From Seinonella peptonophila (GTDB lineage: Bacteria > Bacillota > Bacilli > Thermoactinomycetales > Thermoactinomycetaceae), in the NCBI RefSeq assembly GCF_900129355.1, contig NZ_FQVL01000003.1, positions 186,001 through 250,000 on the forward strand: 64,000 bases of DNA, given 5' to 3'. The notes under the pieces are model-generated. The model was not told the DNA's origin. It did not search any database and saw only the letters and a program-made list of their open reading frames with translations. Shown piece by piece: positions 27,482 through 35,852 of the stretch. The number at the start of each line of letters is the position of its first letter. Within the stretch, counting starts at the first letter, position 1. Both the position numbers and the translations under genes were made by a program.

Positions 27482-28426
27482 TCATTCAATATGATCGATT
27501 AAAGCCTGATAATACTTCTTTAATTTCTCTTTCAACTGGATGGGTTCGATTACTTGTAAACTCTTCCCAAAGCTAGCAAAGTAAGAAACAATAAAGTCAA
27601 GCTCATGCGGCTCATACCAACCGAGTAGATATGTTTTTCCTAACTCATGCTTAATCTTTATGGAAGGAAAAGATTCAAGTTGAGCTCGTTCTATCCCATG
27701 ATCAGTAATTAAGCATTTGAATGAAACAGCTTTTTGCGATGGAGTCCAAAGTTCTTGTGGATCATGAATGGTATCCTCATTTAATAACTTAGTTGGTTTC
27801 AAGTTGGTGCTTTCTGCTGTCTGAATACGATCACAACGAAAGACGCGATATGCCTCTTTGGTCATATCATATGCCTGACAATACCAAAATCCCTTTTTAA
27901 AACGAATTCTGATTGGTTGAATATCCCGTTTACTCACTTGTTTTCCGCGTTGATAAGTGATTCTTAGAACTTGATTCTCAATTGATGCCAATAATAAAAC
28001 ATCTAAATATCTACTATCTCTAATTTGGACTGTATGTTGGAATGAGACTTTATTTTGCATTTTTTCTATATCTTCTTTTTGACGATCTGATACCTTATCC
28101 ATAAATTTCTCATGAATCGATTGAAAAGATGCCTGAAAAGGTAAGTTTGAGAAGCTTCGAAGTGCTTGGATAGCAAAATATAACGCATAAACCTCTTGGC
28201 TATTAAAAGAGATAGGGGGAAGTTGAACTTCATTTAATAAGCGATAACCACCATACCGTCCATACTCAACATAAATAGGTGCTCCCATCTCTTCTAGTGA
28301 TTCAACATCACGCAGCGCTGTTCGTTTAGAAATCTGAAACTCTTGCATGAGATCTTTTAGTGTAAAATGTTGTTTTTGATTAATAAATCGTAGCATTTGA
28401 TGAAGTCGCTCTGATTTTTTCAGCAA
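27482..28426 (-). CDS. YafY-type transcription regulator with WYL domain
   Basis: A 314-residue regulator. Residues 1-60 form a DeoR-like helix-turn-helix (FTLKDLMQEFQISKRTALRD, VESLEEMGAPIYVEYGRYGG). Residues 140-230 form a WYL domain with ITYQRG, RDIQPIRIRF and GFWYCQAYDMTKEAYRVFRC. WYL domains sense ligands or nucleic acids. Start is TTG at 28426, backed by GGAGG 5 nt upstream. It is divergent from a VOC-protein gene only 84 bp away. Such pairs are common, and the regulator probably controls that gene. Confidence 0.9.
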   Translation of the reverse strand: MLKKSERLHQMLRFINQKQHFTLKDLMQEFQISKRTALRDVESLEEMGAPIYVEYGRYGGYRLLNEVQLPPISFNSQEVYALYFAIQALRSFSNLPFQASFQSIHEKFMDKVSDRQKEDIEKMQNKVSFQHTVQIRDSRYLDVLLLASIENQVLRITYQRGKQVSKRDIQPIRIRFKKGFWYCQAYDMTKEAYRVFRCDRIQTAESTNLKPTKLLNEDTIHDPQELWTPSQKAVSFKCLITDHGIERAQLESFPSIKIKHELGKTYLLGWYEPHELDFIVSYFASFGKSLQVIEPIQLKEKLKKYYQALIDHIE

Positions 28427-28510
28427 AAACGCCTCCTAAGGTGACATGGTTTGGCACCTTTACTCTTTATACTTAAAAGTGTAATCAATCATGATCGAGG
28501 AGGCAATCAA

Positions 28511-28954
28511 ATGAGTTTTGAAGCAATCACTTTTCTTTCAATGAACGGTCAAGGCAAAGAAGCTATCGCATTTTATCAAAAATATTTTCAGGCCAATATT
28601 CTATTTAAGAAAACTTATAAAGAAATGACAGCTATGGATGCGGAGTTTACCTATCCTGAGGGTCAGGATGAATATATAACACACTCTGTCCTAACAATTG
28701 GGGAAAATAAGATCATGATTTCTGATGAAGAGATCGATCCGTCACAATCTTTATCAGTCGGCAATAACTTCGCAATATGTATCCAATCAAAGGATCATGC
28801 TTTAATCGAACAATTTTATCACTCACTTGCCCAACGTGAAGAGGTAACAATCTTAAAACCTTTTGAAGCAGTCACTTTTAGCCCAGGATATGCTATTATT
28901 CGAGATCCATTTGGCATCGTCTTCCAGCTCTTTGTAACAAAACATAACTTTTAA
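28511..28954 (+). CDS. VOC-family protein, PhnB/3-demethylubiquinone-methyltransferase-like
   Basis: A 147-residue vicinal-oxygen-chelate protein of the PhnB-like type: ITFLSMNGQGKEAIAFYQKY at the start, IMISDE in the middle and AIIRDPFGIVFQLFV at the end. Real PhnB does not cleave C-P bonds; the biochemical role of this group is mostly unknown. Start is ATG at 28511 after GAGGAGG, which rules out a longer frame. It is divergent from the WYL regulator. A compact terminator follows. Confidence 0.85.
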   Translation: MSFEAITFLSMNGQGKEAIAFYQKYFQANILFKKTYKEMTAMDAEFTYPEGQDEYITHSVLTIGENKIMISDEEIDPSQSLSVGNNFAICIQSKDHALIEQFYHSLAQREEVTILKPFEAVTFSPGYAIIRDPFGIVFQLFVTKHNF

Positions 28955-28961
28955 TGCATCA

Positions 28962-28985
28962 CCCCCTTATCATAAGGGGGCTTTT
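28962..28985 (+). terminator. Rho-independent terminator
   Basis: Stem CCCCCTTAT/ATAAGGGGG with a 1-nt spacer, so the true loop is formed by the A/T pairs; followed by CTTTT. Confidence 0.85.
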
Positions 28986-29026
28986 ATATTCTAGCTAGCT
29001 ATACGGTTATAGTAATAGCTTGAACC

Positions 29027-30319
29027 CTATCCATATAATCGATTTAAATCTTGCCAAAAATGAGGGTATGTTTTATTGACACAATCAGGCTCTAATATTT
29101 GCAAATGATCAAGTTTCGTCCCTAAAACTGCAAAGCTCATTGCAATCCGATGATCATCAAATGTTTCAATTTCAACTTCTTGACGAAAGTCAGAAATGGG
29201 TAATGAATCAATTTCGATCCAATCCGGTCCTTCTGTTACCTGTACACCCAGTTTATGCAGTTGTGCAGCAGGCACAGCAATGCGATCACATTCTTTAATA
29301 CGCAATGTTGAGAGTCCTGTTATTTTGGTTTTACCTGGAATAAAAGGAGCCATCGCCATTAATGTTGGGGCTACATCAGGCATATTTTCCATATCAATTT
29401 CATTAGTTAAAGCAGGTAATTCTCCAACTTTCGGACCTTGGATGGTTACTCGATTTTCCTGATAAGTAATCTTTGCTCCTAATTTTTCACATACTTCCAG
29501 AAAACGGATATCACCTTGCTTGGTTGAAGTTCCTAAATTCTTAAATGTTACTGTCCCGCCATGTATAGTGGCTAAAGCACTAAAGTAAGAGCTAGCAGAA
29601 GCGTCTCCTTCTACTGTAAGGTTTGTTCCGCGGTAACTTTGCGGAGCAACATAGAAATGCTGATAGCGATCATTTTCAACCTTGACGCCAAATTTCTCCA
29701 TTTCCTGAATTGTAATATCGACATAAGGTTTACTGACTAACTCACCATCCACATACAGATGCAAACCATTTGGTAATAGCGGTGCGATAATCAGCAATGC
29801 CGAAAAGTATTGACTAGATCGATCACCACGCATGGTAACTTTTTGCTTTAATGCTGACGAACCTTGTACAGTAAGTGGCATAAAGCCATCCTGAGTCGAA
29901 CTTACGTCAGCGCCTAGCTCTACAAGTGCATCAAGTAGGTATTTATTAGGGCGTGCCCGCAACGGAGCTTCTCCATCAAGGCTTGTTTTCTCTGAGCGCA
30001 AAGCTGCTAAAGCGATTAAAAGTCTTGTTGATGCTGCACTTAAACCAAGCTCTAATCCAATTTCTCCCTCGGCAAAGTGTCCATTCTGCCCTTGAATGAT
30101 CTTCTCTCCATTAACTGTATCGATCTTAACTCCTAGTCTCTGTAGGGAGTCTTCCATCCGATCCGTATCATCACACAAACCTGGGGCTGATATATAGCTT
30201 GTTCCATCTGCAAGCGCAGCCAAAAGATAATTTCTTAACGTAACCGATTTACTTCCGGGTAAATTCATTGAGATTTGAAAAGGCTTCTCTATTTTTTGTA
30301 CGATTTCACGTTGACTCAT
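29027..30319 (-). CDS. aroA: EPSP synthase (3-phosphoshikimate 1-carboxyvinyltransferase)
   Basis: A 430-residue enzyme of the shikimate pathway that joins PEP to shikimate-3-phosphate. Recognisable sites: LPGSKSVTLRNYLLAAL (PEP lysine), GDRSSQYFSALL, EGDASASSYF, MPDVAPT (catalytic Asp), LRIKECDRI (catalytic Glu) and FDDHRIAMSF. The segment that is LGNAGTAMRP in E. coli reads LGLSAASTRL here, so the glyphosate-contact Gly96 is Ala and Pro101 is Leu. Start is ATG at 30319 with GGAG 9 nt upstream. It is a lone gene, with no other shikimate genes nearby, ahead of an unrelated small gene with its own terminator. Confidence 0.9.
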   Translation of the reverse strand: MSQREIVQKIEKPFQISMNLPGSKSVTLRNYLLAALADGTSYISAPGLCDDTDRMEDSLQRLGVKIDTVNGEKIIQGQNGHFAEGEIGLELGLSAASTRLLIALAALRSEKTSLDGEAPLRARPNKYLLDALVELGADVSSTQDGFMPLTVQGSSALKQKVTMRGDRSSQYFSALLIIAPLLPNGLHLYVDGELVSKPYVDITIQEMEKFGVKVENDRYQHFYVAPQSYRGTNLTVEGDASASSYFSALATIHGGTVTFKNLGTSTKQGDIRFLEVCEKLGAKITYQENRVTIQGPKVGELPALTNEIDMENMPDVAPTLMAMAPFIPGKTKITGLSTLRIKECDRIAVPAAQLHKLGVQVTEGPDWIEIDSLPISDFRQEVEIETFDDHRIAMSFAVLGTKLDHLQILEPDCVNKTYPHFWQDLNRLYG

Positions 30320-30395
30320 TTCGTTCAACTCCATTATAAAAATGATGCTTCTATCCATCCTATTGTTTTCTAAATCAATTGGCAAGAATAAAGAC

Positions 30396-30431
30396 GAAAA
30401 GCCGATCAAAGAGCGATTTGATCGGCTTTTC
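30396..30431 (-). terminator. Rho-independent terminator
   Basis: Perfect 15-bp stem GAAAAGCCGATCAAA/TTTGATCGGCTTTTC directly after the stop codon of the holin-like gene. Confidence 0.92.
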
Positions 30432-30433
30432 TA

Positions 30434-30634
30434 TCAATCATCACTATAATATCGATTTTTCGTTGTCGGATTATTTATAATTCCCATAAAGACTAATACT
30501 TGAGCAATTAGTTCTATAAGCAAGCCTAAGTCCCCACCGACTACACAGATGTTAAATGATAGTAGTAATAGATATAGAAAACTTATCAACGATGCCCAAA
30601 AACCAACATTGCCCGCACGGGCTTTTAGATTCAC
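30434..30634 (-). CDS. phiLC3-type holin-like small membrane protein
   Basis: A 66-residue protein with two membrane helices (about 9-28 and 38-54) and a hydrophilic end. The motif MGIINNPTTKNRYYSDD matches the GIVNDPTTKGLSDS hallmark of phage phiLC3/holin_1 proteins, and the opening KARAGNVGFWASL also fits (NKxFWxAL). Such holins make membrane lesions that let endolysins reach the wall. No phage genes flank it, so it is an orphan that may have been kept for cell lysis or wall turnover. Start is GTG at 30634, with GAGGGGTGG upstream. Confidence 0.78.
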   Translation of the reverse strand: MNLKARAGNVGFWASLISFLYLLLLSFNICVVGGDLGLLIELIAQVLVFMGIINNPTTKNRYYSDD

Positions 30635-30705
30635 TATTGAACCACCCCTCTTTTAAATGTCAAACCTAATAAAGATAATATGCAGACTTTTCTGTACTAT
30701 TCACA

Positions 30706-30733
30706 CAAAAAAAAGAGGGAGAATGTCCCTCTT
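30706..30733 (-). terminator. Rho-independent terminator
   Basis: Stem AAGAGGGA/TCCCTCTT; on the minus strand it ends in a run of T. It follows sodA. Confidence 0.88.
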
Positions 30734-30744
30734 GATCTTACTTA

Positions 30745-31362
30745 TTAAGAAATAGCTTGCTTATAATTTTCATTGACAACATCCCAGTTGACAACCTTAA
30801 AGAAGGCGGCTACATAATCTGGGCGTTTATTTTGATAACGAAGATAATATGCATGTTCCCATACATCGACACCTAGAATTGCTTTTTTCCCTTCGGAAAT
30901 TGGGTTATCTTGGTTTGGTGTACTAACAATCTCCAATTCATTTTGTTCATTTACTACAAGCCATGCCCAACCTGATCCAAAACGAGCAATTGCAGCATTG
31001 GTGAATTCTGTTTTTAGATTATCAAAGCTCCCAAACTTATCTTCAATCGCCTTAGCGACTTCGCCAACAGGTTGGCTAGCACCACCAGGCGTAAGTATTT
31101 GCCAAAAGAAGCTATGGTTATAATGGCCACCAGCATTATTTCTTACTGCTGCGTATATAGAGGCGGGAACTTGATCTAGATTTTCCAACAAATCTTCCAA
31201 TGCTTGTTCTTGAAGCTGTGCATTGCTAGCAATTGCTTCATTTAATTTATCAACATAAGTTTGATGATGTCTTCCATAATGAATTTCCATTGTTTGTTGA
31301 TCAATATGAGGTTCTAAAGCATCAAATGCAAAGGGTAATTTCGGTAATTGATGGGTTGACAT
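30745..31362 (-). CDS. sodA: Superoxide dismutase (Mn/Fe type)
   Basis: A 205-residue enzyme that dismutates superoxide. Metal ligands are visible: His28 in [13 protein letters not shown], a second His in NHSFFW, and Asp/His in [12 protein letters not shown]. Length and motifs are standard. Start is ATG at 31362 with AAGGAGG 7 nt upstream (an ATG two codons earlier is too close). It is divergent from a Cys-rich regulator gene 182 bp away, which might sense iron-sulphur or oxidative status. That link is inference from position. Confidence 0.97.
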   Translation of the reverse strand: MSTHQLPKLPFAFDALEPHIDQQTMEIHYGRHHQTYVDKLNEAIASNAQLQEQALEDLLENLDQVPASIYAAVRNNAGGHYNHSFFWQILTPGGASQPVGEVAKAIEDKFGSFDNLKTEFTNAAIARFGSGWAWLVVNEQNELEIVSTPNQDNPISEGKKAILGVDVWEHAYYLRYQNKRPDYVAAFFKVVNWDVVNENYKQAIS

Positions 31363-31544
31363 TTTCATTCCTCCTTTTTATACTTTTTATACCTTTAAGT
31401 ATAAAAAGTTGACACTTTTATTAAACACCTCTGACCCTAAAAAAGCAAGTATTAATTTTTATTTTAAATATTCAGTCCATTATTGAACGTCGTTTTACTT
31501 TTCTCATGCTGTCCGTTAAAATGATAGAAGGGTAGGTGATTTGA

Positions 31545-32189
31545 ATGAATCAACCAACATCAACTCGAGATGAGATATTATCACAACTCAAAAAGCAAAA
31601 AAAACTTTCAGTCAATCACTTAAAAAAACACTTAAATATTTCAGATATGGCTGTTCGCAAACATTTAAATAAATTAGAGAGCGATCAATTAATCCACTCC
31701 TTTCAAGAAAAGCAAGCAATGGGTCGCCCCGCTACTCTCTACTCGCTAACAGCAAAAGGGGAAAATATCTTTCCTACCAATTATGGGACAATGACTGTTG
31801 AATTTCTGAGCGATATTGAAAAAATATCTGGTACTGAGCTGGTCGACCAACTCTTTGAAAAAAGGGAGCAGCGACTGCATAAGAAATATAACAAACAGAT
31901 CGAACAGCACAAACCATTAATCGATAAAGTAAATGAATTGTCAAAAATTCAAAATAAAAATGGCTATATGGCCGAAGTGCAACAAATAGATGATCATGCC
32001 ATTGAATTTACAGAATATAATTGTCCAATCTTTCAGGTGGCAAACAAATACAAAAAAGCATGTAACTGTGAACTCTCTCTCTTTAAAAGGGTACTAGGTG
32101 TGGAGCAGATAAAACGAACAGCTTGTATGTCAGATGGAGATCACTACTGTCGATATCTGATCCAAAAACCGGTCGAAGGAAAAAAATAA
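31545..32189 (+). CDS. SufR-like winged-helix regulator with C-terminal cysteine cluster
   Basis: A 214-residue regulator. Residues 8-70 form a DeoR/ArsR-type winged helix (LSVNHLKKHLNISDMAVRKH, QAMGRPATLYSLTAKG). The C-terminal half carries cysteines in NCPIFQVANKYKKACNCELS and RTACMSDGDHYCRYLI, close to the SufR/COG2345 pattern that binds an iron-sulphur cluster. It likely senses Fe-S or redox state. It is divergent from sodA, which is a plausible target. ATG at 31545 with a GGTAGGTG site. A bidirectional terminator follows. Confidence 0.82.
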   Translation: MNQPTSTRDEILSQLKKQKKLSVNHLKKHLNISDMAVRKHLNKLESDQLIHSFQEKQAMGRPATLYSLTAKGENIFPTNYGTMTVEFLSDIEKISGTELVDQLFEKREQRLHKKYNKQIEQHKPLIDKVNELSKIQNKNGYMAEVQQIDDHAIEFTEYNCPIFQVANKYKKACNCELSLFKRVLGVEQIKRTACMSDGDHYCRYLIQKPVEGKK

Positions 32190-32227
32190 AGCCATCATCC
32201 GCTATATTCAATTGGATGATGGCTTTT
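32188..32227. terminator. Bidirectional Rho-independent terminator
   Basis: Perfect 13-bp stem AAAGCCATCATCC/GGATGATGGCTTT between convergent genes, with TTTT on the plus side. Confidence 0.9.
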
Positions 32228-32230
32228 CAT

Positions 32231-32821
32231 TTATATAGATATCGAACCACGAGAATGGTTGTACCATTGCTCCACACGTTTGATCTGTTTTTCAGAGCCA
32301 ATTCCTAATGATCGGAATTGTTCTGCGTAAGATGCTTTTTGCTTTTGAAAAACGAGATGAATCGGTTGATCCAATAACTCGTTTTCTATATTTGATAACG
32401 CTTTCTTTTCCTGGCATAGCAGAAGGGCAATACGAAGCGTTAACGCCCATTGAAAGGGAAACTCCCCTATATGATTACGAACGGATGGGTTCGCTTGCGA
32501 AGCTAATAAAAACTGCACGAGATTATGGTTACCGCGAAGAGCGGCAAAATGTAGCGGTGTATTCCCATCACAATCGCGTGCATTCGGATCAAGCCCTAAA
32601 TGTAGTAACATCTGTGCCACTGCTCCTGATCCTGCCAAGTGGAGCAAAGTTAGTCCTGAATAACCTCTGCGTCGATCATCGACTCGCATAAACAGATGCT
32701 CAGGATGGTCGATCAAACGTTGGATGAGGGGGTACCTTCTTGCACTTGGCTCCATAACCATTTGACATGTATCCCACTGAGAACGATCCTCGCGGCTGAT
32801 ATCAAAAAACGATTGGAGCAT
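32231..32821 (-). CDS. Ankyrin-repeat protein
   Basis: A 196-residue protein with two good ankyrin repeats and a third degenerate one: GLTLLHLAGSGAVAQMLLHL then DGNTPLHFAALRGNHNLVQF, LLASQANPSVRN, and GEFPFQWALTLRIALLL. The C-terminal 60 residues are helical and basic. Ankyrin repeats bind proteins; the partner is unknown. Start is ATG at 32821 with AAGGGGAG 8 nt upstream. A longer frame would overlap the next gene and lacks a ribosome site. It lies 127 bp after the uncharacterised gene upstream and may share its promoter. Confidence 0.85.
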   Translation of the reverse strand: MLQSFFDISREDRSQWDTCQMVMEPSARRYPLIQRLIDHPEHLFMRVDDRRRGYSGLTLLHLAGSGAVAQMLLHLGLDPNARDCDGNTPLHFAALRGNHNLVQFLLASQANPSVRNHIGEFPFQWALTLRIALLLCQEKKALSNIENELLDQPIHLVFQKQKASYAEQFRSLGIGSEKQIKRVEQWYNHSRGSISI

Positions 32822-32948
32822 CTTTTTCACTCCCCTTTGTAAAAAACATACTCCTATCATGGCACAAACCGTGTTAACTGAAAAGTACAAAATGGTGAAA
32901 TGAACAGGGCCGATATTCTTTTCATCCATTTTATGTTTTCTGGCTTGT

Positions 32949-33701
32949 TTAGCGAACCCTACTATTGACCACATTCGCCATCATAATCTCTTTTGCTCTA
33001 TCTGGATCTTGACTCAGAGCACTCATTCTCTCTTTTAGAGTTTTCACTTTAACCCGTTTTTTACTTTCTTCATTTACTTGATCGATATGATAAAGACTCA
33101 TATTTGCAACTCTTCTACCATGTTCAACCCCCGCAGCATATTCAATCGCTTTTTTAGAATCCCCTGCCATCAATCGATCCATTAACACTCTTTGATCCTG
33201 TCTCGTATTTTCTTGGTCCCCATACATATACTCCTGTGCCGTATAATAGCCACTTAAAAATCCCTTCAGACCATCAAAATCTTTGTTCTCAAGCGACTTC
33301 TGTAAAAAACGAAAGGTAAGATCTAAATATGATTTATTTTCTTTTCCTGCCTGATCATCTACTTGCTTATAATTCGTTTCCTCGCTCTTTTGCACAGGAA
33401 CATCCTGTTCTATTATCGTATTGACTGATTCCTCATTGATTTTGGTCTGTGAAAGTGGGTCTTGAATCTGAAATCCTGCATCAAAATAGGGCATCAAATC
33501 CTCATTTTCAGCTAATAAAGCAGAATGAGACATAGCATAATTCAGATTTTTATTCTCTTGATACATTGGATTTTGTCTGGCAAAAAGTGCACCTTCAGCA
33601 AAAACGATAATCGCAGCAAAATTCTTTTGTTCCAAAGCATGTGCCAACAGGCGTAATGCAGGTGGTAGATTTGGCTTTACTCGTTCTTCGATCGTGATCA
33701 C
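32949..33701 (-). CDS. Uncharacterised helical protein, 250 aa
   Basis: A soluble protein with two helical ends joined by an acidic, low-complexity middle (about residues 80-125: INEESVNTIIEQDVPVQKSE and onward). Both halves contain a related phrase, KNFAAIIVFAEGALFARQ near the start and KDFDGLKGFLSGYYTAQEYM later, each followed by a Gln/Asn-rich turn, so an internal duplication is likely. Start is GTG at 33701, but AGGGA touches the codon, so the true start is uncertain. It is upstream of the ankyrin gene on the same strand. Family not recognised. Confidence 0.6.
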   Translation of the reverse strand: MITIEERVKPNLPPALRLLAHALEQKNFAAIIVFAEGALFARQNPMYQENKNLNYAMSHSALLAENEDLMPYFDAGFQIQDPLSQTKINEESVNTIIEQDVPVQKSEETNYKQVDDQAGKENKSYLDLTFRFLQKSLENKDFDGLKGFLSGYYTAQEYMYGDQENTRQDQRVLMDRLMAGDSKKAIEYAAGVEHGRRVANMSLYHIDQVNEESKKRVKVKTLKERMSALSQDPDRAKEIMMANVVNSRVR

Positions 33702-33814
33702 TCCCTAAAATCATTTTGTATCTACTATTATATCTAATAATTTTAAACAAAACTCTGTTTTAAAATTTGTCTAACAAATTATTCTCCAATTCTAGCATAA
33801 ACGACTTGTAATTT

Positions 33815-33828
33815 AACGATATATCGTT
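33815..33828. promoter_or_regulatory. Palindromic operator 1 for the PadR gene
   Basis: The perfect 14-bp palindrome AACGATATATCGTT lies 62 bp before the PadR start. A second, related palindrome follows 15 bp on. The pair fits an autoregulated dimeric regulator. Confidence 0.7.
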
Positions 33829-33842
33829 TATATTATTTATAG

Positions 33843-33852
33843 CGATATATCG
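33843..33852. promoter_or_regulatory. Palindromic operator 2 for the PadR gene
   Basis: The perfect 10-bp palindrome CGATATATCG shares its core with operator 1. Centre-to-centre spacing is about 26 bp. Confidence 0.65.
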
Positions 33853-33889
33853 TATTGATATGTCGACTCTACATCTAGGAGTGAATGCA

Positions 33890-34519
33890 ATGTTCCATCA
33901 ACATCCTTTTCACCATCAGCCACCTTTCTCTTTTGACGATGCGCATCATTTCTCCCAAATTCATAACCTACGGAAACGCTATTTTCAATTGCGCCATTAT
34001 GATCCTCGTCATATGATGATGCATGCACCTTTTTCTCCAAATCGTCCTGGAAAGCGATTTTTCAAGCGTGGGGAATTTAAATTTGCAGTACTTGAATTTC
34101 TAAATGAAGCTCCAATGCATGGATACGAACTGATTAAGAAATTTGAAGAAAAAACAAAAGGTCTCTATGTTCCAAGCGCTGGTTCCATTTATCCAACCCT
34201 CCAGTTGCTTGAGGACCAAGGATATGTTCTTTCAGAAAAAGTAGCTGGTAAAAGCCAATACTCGATCACTGAAGATGGAAAAGCGTATCTAAAAGAATAT
34301 CAAGAAAAAAACCATACAGATCATGCTATCCCACATCCAGTCGAAAACCAGCAAATGATAGCTGAAATTCATCATGAAACTTCAGAACTAACCCATCTCA
34401 TCTGGCATAAAGCACGGCTTGCCGTCACAGATCCCAAAGCAAAAGAAGAGTTACTCTCTTTTATTCATGATATGAAAGATAAAATTCAGGATATCGGTTT
34501 AGAACCAGATGAGGATTAA
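33890..34519 (+). CDS. PadR-family regulator with His-rich N-terminus (YqjI-like)
   Basis: A 209-residue regulator. Residues 1-60 are rich in His and Phe (MFHQHPFHHQPPFSF, DDAHHFSQIH, later HYDPRHMMMH). A PadR winged helix follows (FAVLEFLNEAPMHGYELIKK, GSIYPTLQLLEDQGYVLSEK). The C-terminal helix is acidic. The layout matches E. coli YqjI, whose N-terminal extension binds nickel/iron, so metal sensing is a reasonable hypothesis. Start is ATG at 33890 with AGGAG 9-10 nt upstream. Two palindromes in the promoter suggest self-control. No obvious target gene is next to it. Confidence 0.87.
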   Translation: MFHQHPFHHQPPFSFDDAHHFSQIHNLRKRYFQLRHYDPRHMMMHAPFSPNRPGKRFFKRGEFKFAVLEFLNEAPMHGYELIKKFEEKTKGLYVPSAGSIYPTLQLLEDQGYVLSEKVAGKSQYSITEDGKAYLKEYQEKNHTDHAIPHPVENQQMIAEIHHETSELTHLIWHKARLAVTDPKAKEELLSFIHDMKDKIQDIGLEPDED

Positions 34520-34671
34520 GATTTGTTTAAGAGGGGTTAAAAAATACCCCTTTTTCTCACTTTCTGATTCTATAAACGACAGGATTTTATCAAAATGTGA
34601 TATATTGTTTTCGAAGAACCACTATAGAGTGAATGGTTGTACGTTATACCAGTTTGATTAGGAGTAATGCT

Positions 34672-35310
34672 ATGCATAATAAGTATAAAAGAAGTCGAGG
34701 ATTCTTTTTACTTCATTACTTCAGAAAATATGGTTTCCTTTTGTTGATCATTAGCATTTTATTATCCAACTTGGTAACGATCTATCGGGACAAACAACAG
34801 CGCAATAATGAAATTACTTCATTCGCGCTAGATCATAGTGATTTTTTTGCAAACAAACACCCTATCACATCAATCAATCACAAAATGAAAGCTAGTGTTC
34901 TTCGTATCATCGATGGAGATACATTTGAGGCGAATCTACACGGAAGAGTCGAAATGGTACGAATGCTTCTAATTGATACACCTGAAACAGTTCATCCCCA
35001 TATACGACCCCAACCATATGGAAAAGAGGCAAGCAAATATACATATCAGTTACTTCGAGGAAAGATAGTTGAACTAGAACAGGATCAACAGAAAAGAGAC
35101 CTCAACGGTCGGTTGCTTATGTATGTCTATTTAAAAGGAAAATCTGTTCAAAAGGCATTGTTAGCAAAAGGTCTGGCTAGAGTTGCTGTTTATCCCCCCA
35201 ATCAAAAATATGAAATGGCATACAAAGAAGTAGAATCACATGCTAGAAAACAACTTCTTGGCATTTGGTCCATTCAAAATCATGAATTAAAAGCTGGTTC
35301 CCATCCTTAG
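34672..35310 (+). CDS. Membrane-anchored or secreted thermonuclease (SNase domain)
   Basis: A 212-residue staphylococcal-nuclease-type Ca2+-dependent DNase/RNase. A basic start and one hydrophobic segment (residues about 15-35) act as signal or anchor. The SNase domain follows from about 75: VLRIIDGDTFEANL (calcium Asp), VRMLLIDTPE (catalytic Arg and Glu), PYGKEAS, and KRDLNGRLLMYVY (second catalytic Arg). It should cut nucleic acid outside the cell. ATG at 34672 follows AGGAG. Confidence 0.92.
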   Translation: MHNKYKRSRGFFLLHYFRKYGFLLLIISILLSNLVTIYRDKQQRNNEITSFALDHSDFFANKHPITSINHKMKASVLRIIDGDTFEANLHGRVEMVRMLLIDTPETVHPHIRPQPYGKEASKYTYQLLRGKIVELEQDQQKRDLNGRLLMYVYLKGKSVQKALLAKGLARVAVYPPNQKYEMAYKEVESHARKQLLGIWSIQNHELKAGSHP

Positions 35311-35320
35311 AAAGTAGATA

Positions 35321-35593
35321 GTGAAATGCATTTTCTATCTAAGTGATGATCCTACTATAAATGCTTATCCAAATAAGTATCATTATGAAGAGGTGAGCAT
35401 CATCGGTAGTAGAAAAGATACGATCAATAAATTAAAAGCCAAAATGATCGCAGCAGCTGCAGAGACACAAGGCTACGGCAGTAAGACAGTAGGTTTTAAC
35501 CCTAAAGGTGCCGATATGAAAGAACAAGACGCGGAATTAGAGCGAATTAAGAACTTATCTGATGAGGAACTAGACAAAGAATTAGGGATCTAG
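35321..35593 (+). CDS. Small uncharacterised protein, about 90 aa (start uncertain)
   Basis: The C-terminal two thirds look real: GSRKDTINKLKAKMIAAAAE, then GFNPKGADMKEQDAELERI and KNLSDEELDKELGI, acidic and helical. The GTG start at 35321 has no good ribosome site, and GTG or ATG codons further in are also poorly supported. The gene lies 10 bp after the nuclease gene, so it may be translated by coupling. No family is recognised. Confidence 0.5.
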   Translation: MKCIFYLSDDPTINAYPNKYHYEEVSIIGSRKDTINKLKAKMIAAAAETQGYGSKTVGFNPKGADMKEQDAELERIKNLSDEELDKELGI

Positions 35594-35642
35594 GATCCAA
35601 TCTCTCTATCACAGCATTTTAAAGCTACAGACCTCAACACAA

Positions 35643-35840
35643 GAATGATGAAAAACCCTAACCTGCAAGTAGAGGTGATCAGCAATGCTCTATTTCAGGC
35701 GCAACATAGCGAAATGGCAACTGAAGCGACATTTTTCCTTAGGCAAAACTCGCCTCCGCAGACGTAATGCTGGAGAGACGAGTTTTACCCGGTCGCGAAG
35801 GCTGACAGAACGCGACTGCCCTTATATCCTGGCAAGCCTA
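35643..35840 (-). repeat. Dispersed terminator-associated repeat, copy B (short form)
   Basis: About 198 bp homologous on the minus strand to copies A, C and D. It has the best internal hairpin: GGCAAAACTCG at 35742-35752 pairs with CGAGTTTTACC at 35779-35789 (one G-T type change). Like copy A it lacks the 85-bp 5' arm. It lies 50 bp after a small gene and just before the convergent ABC permease gene. Confidence 0.85.
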
Positions 35841-35852
35841 GGTATGATGATA

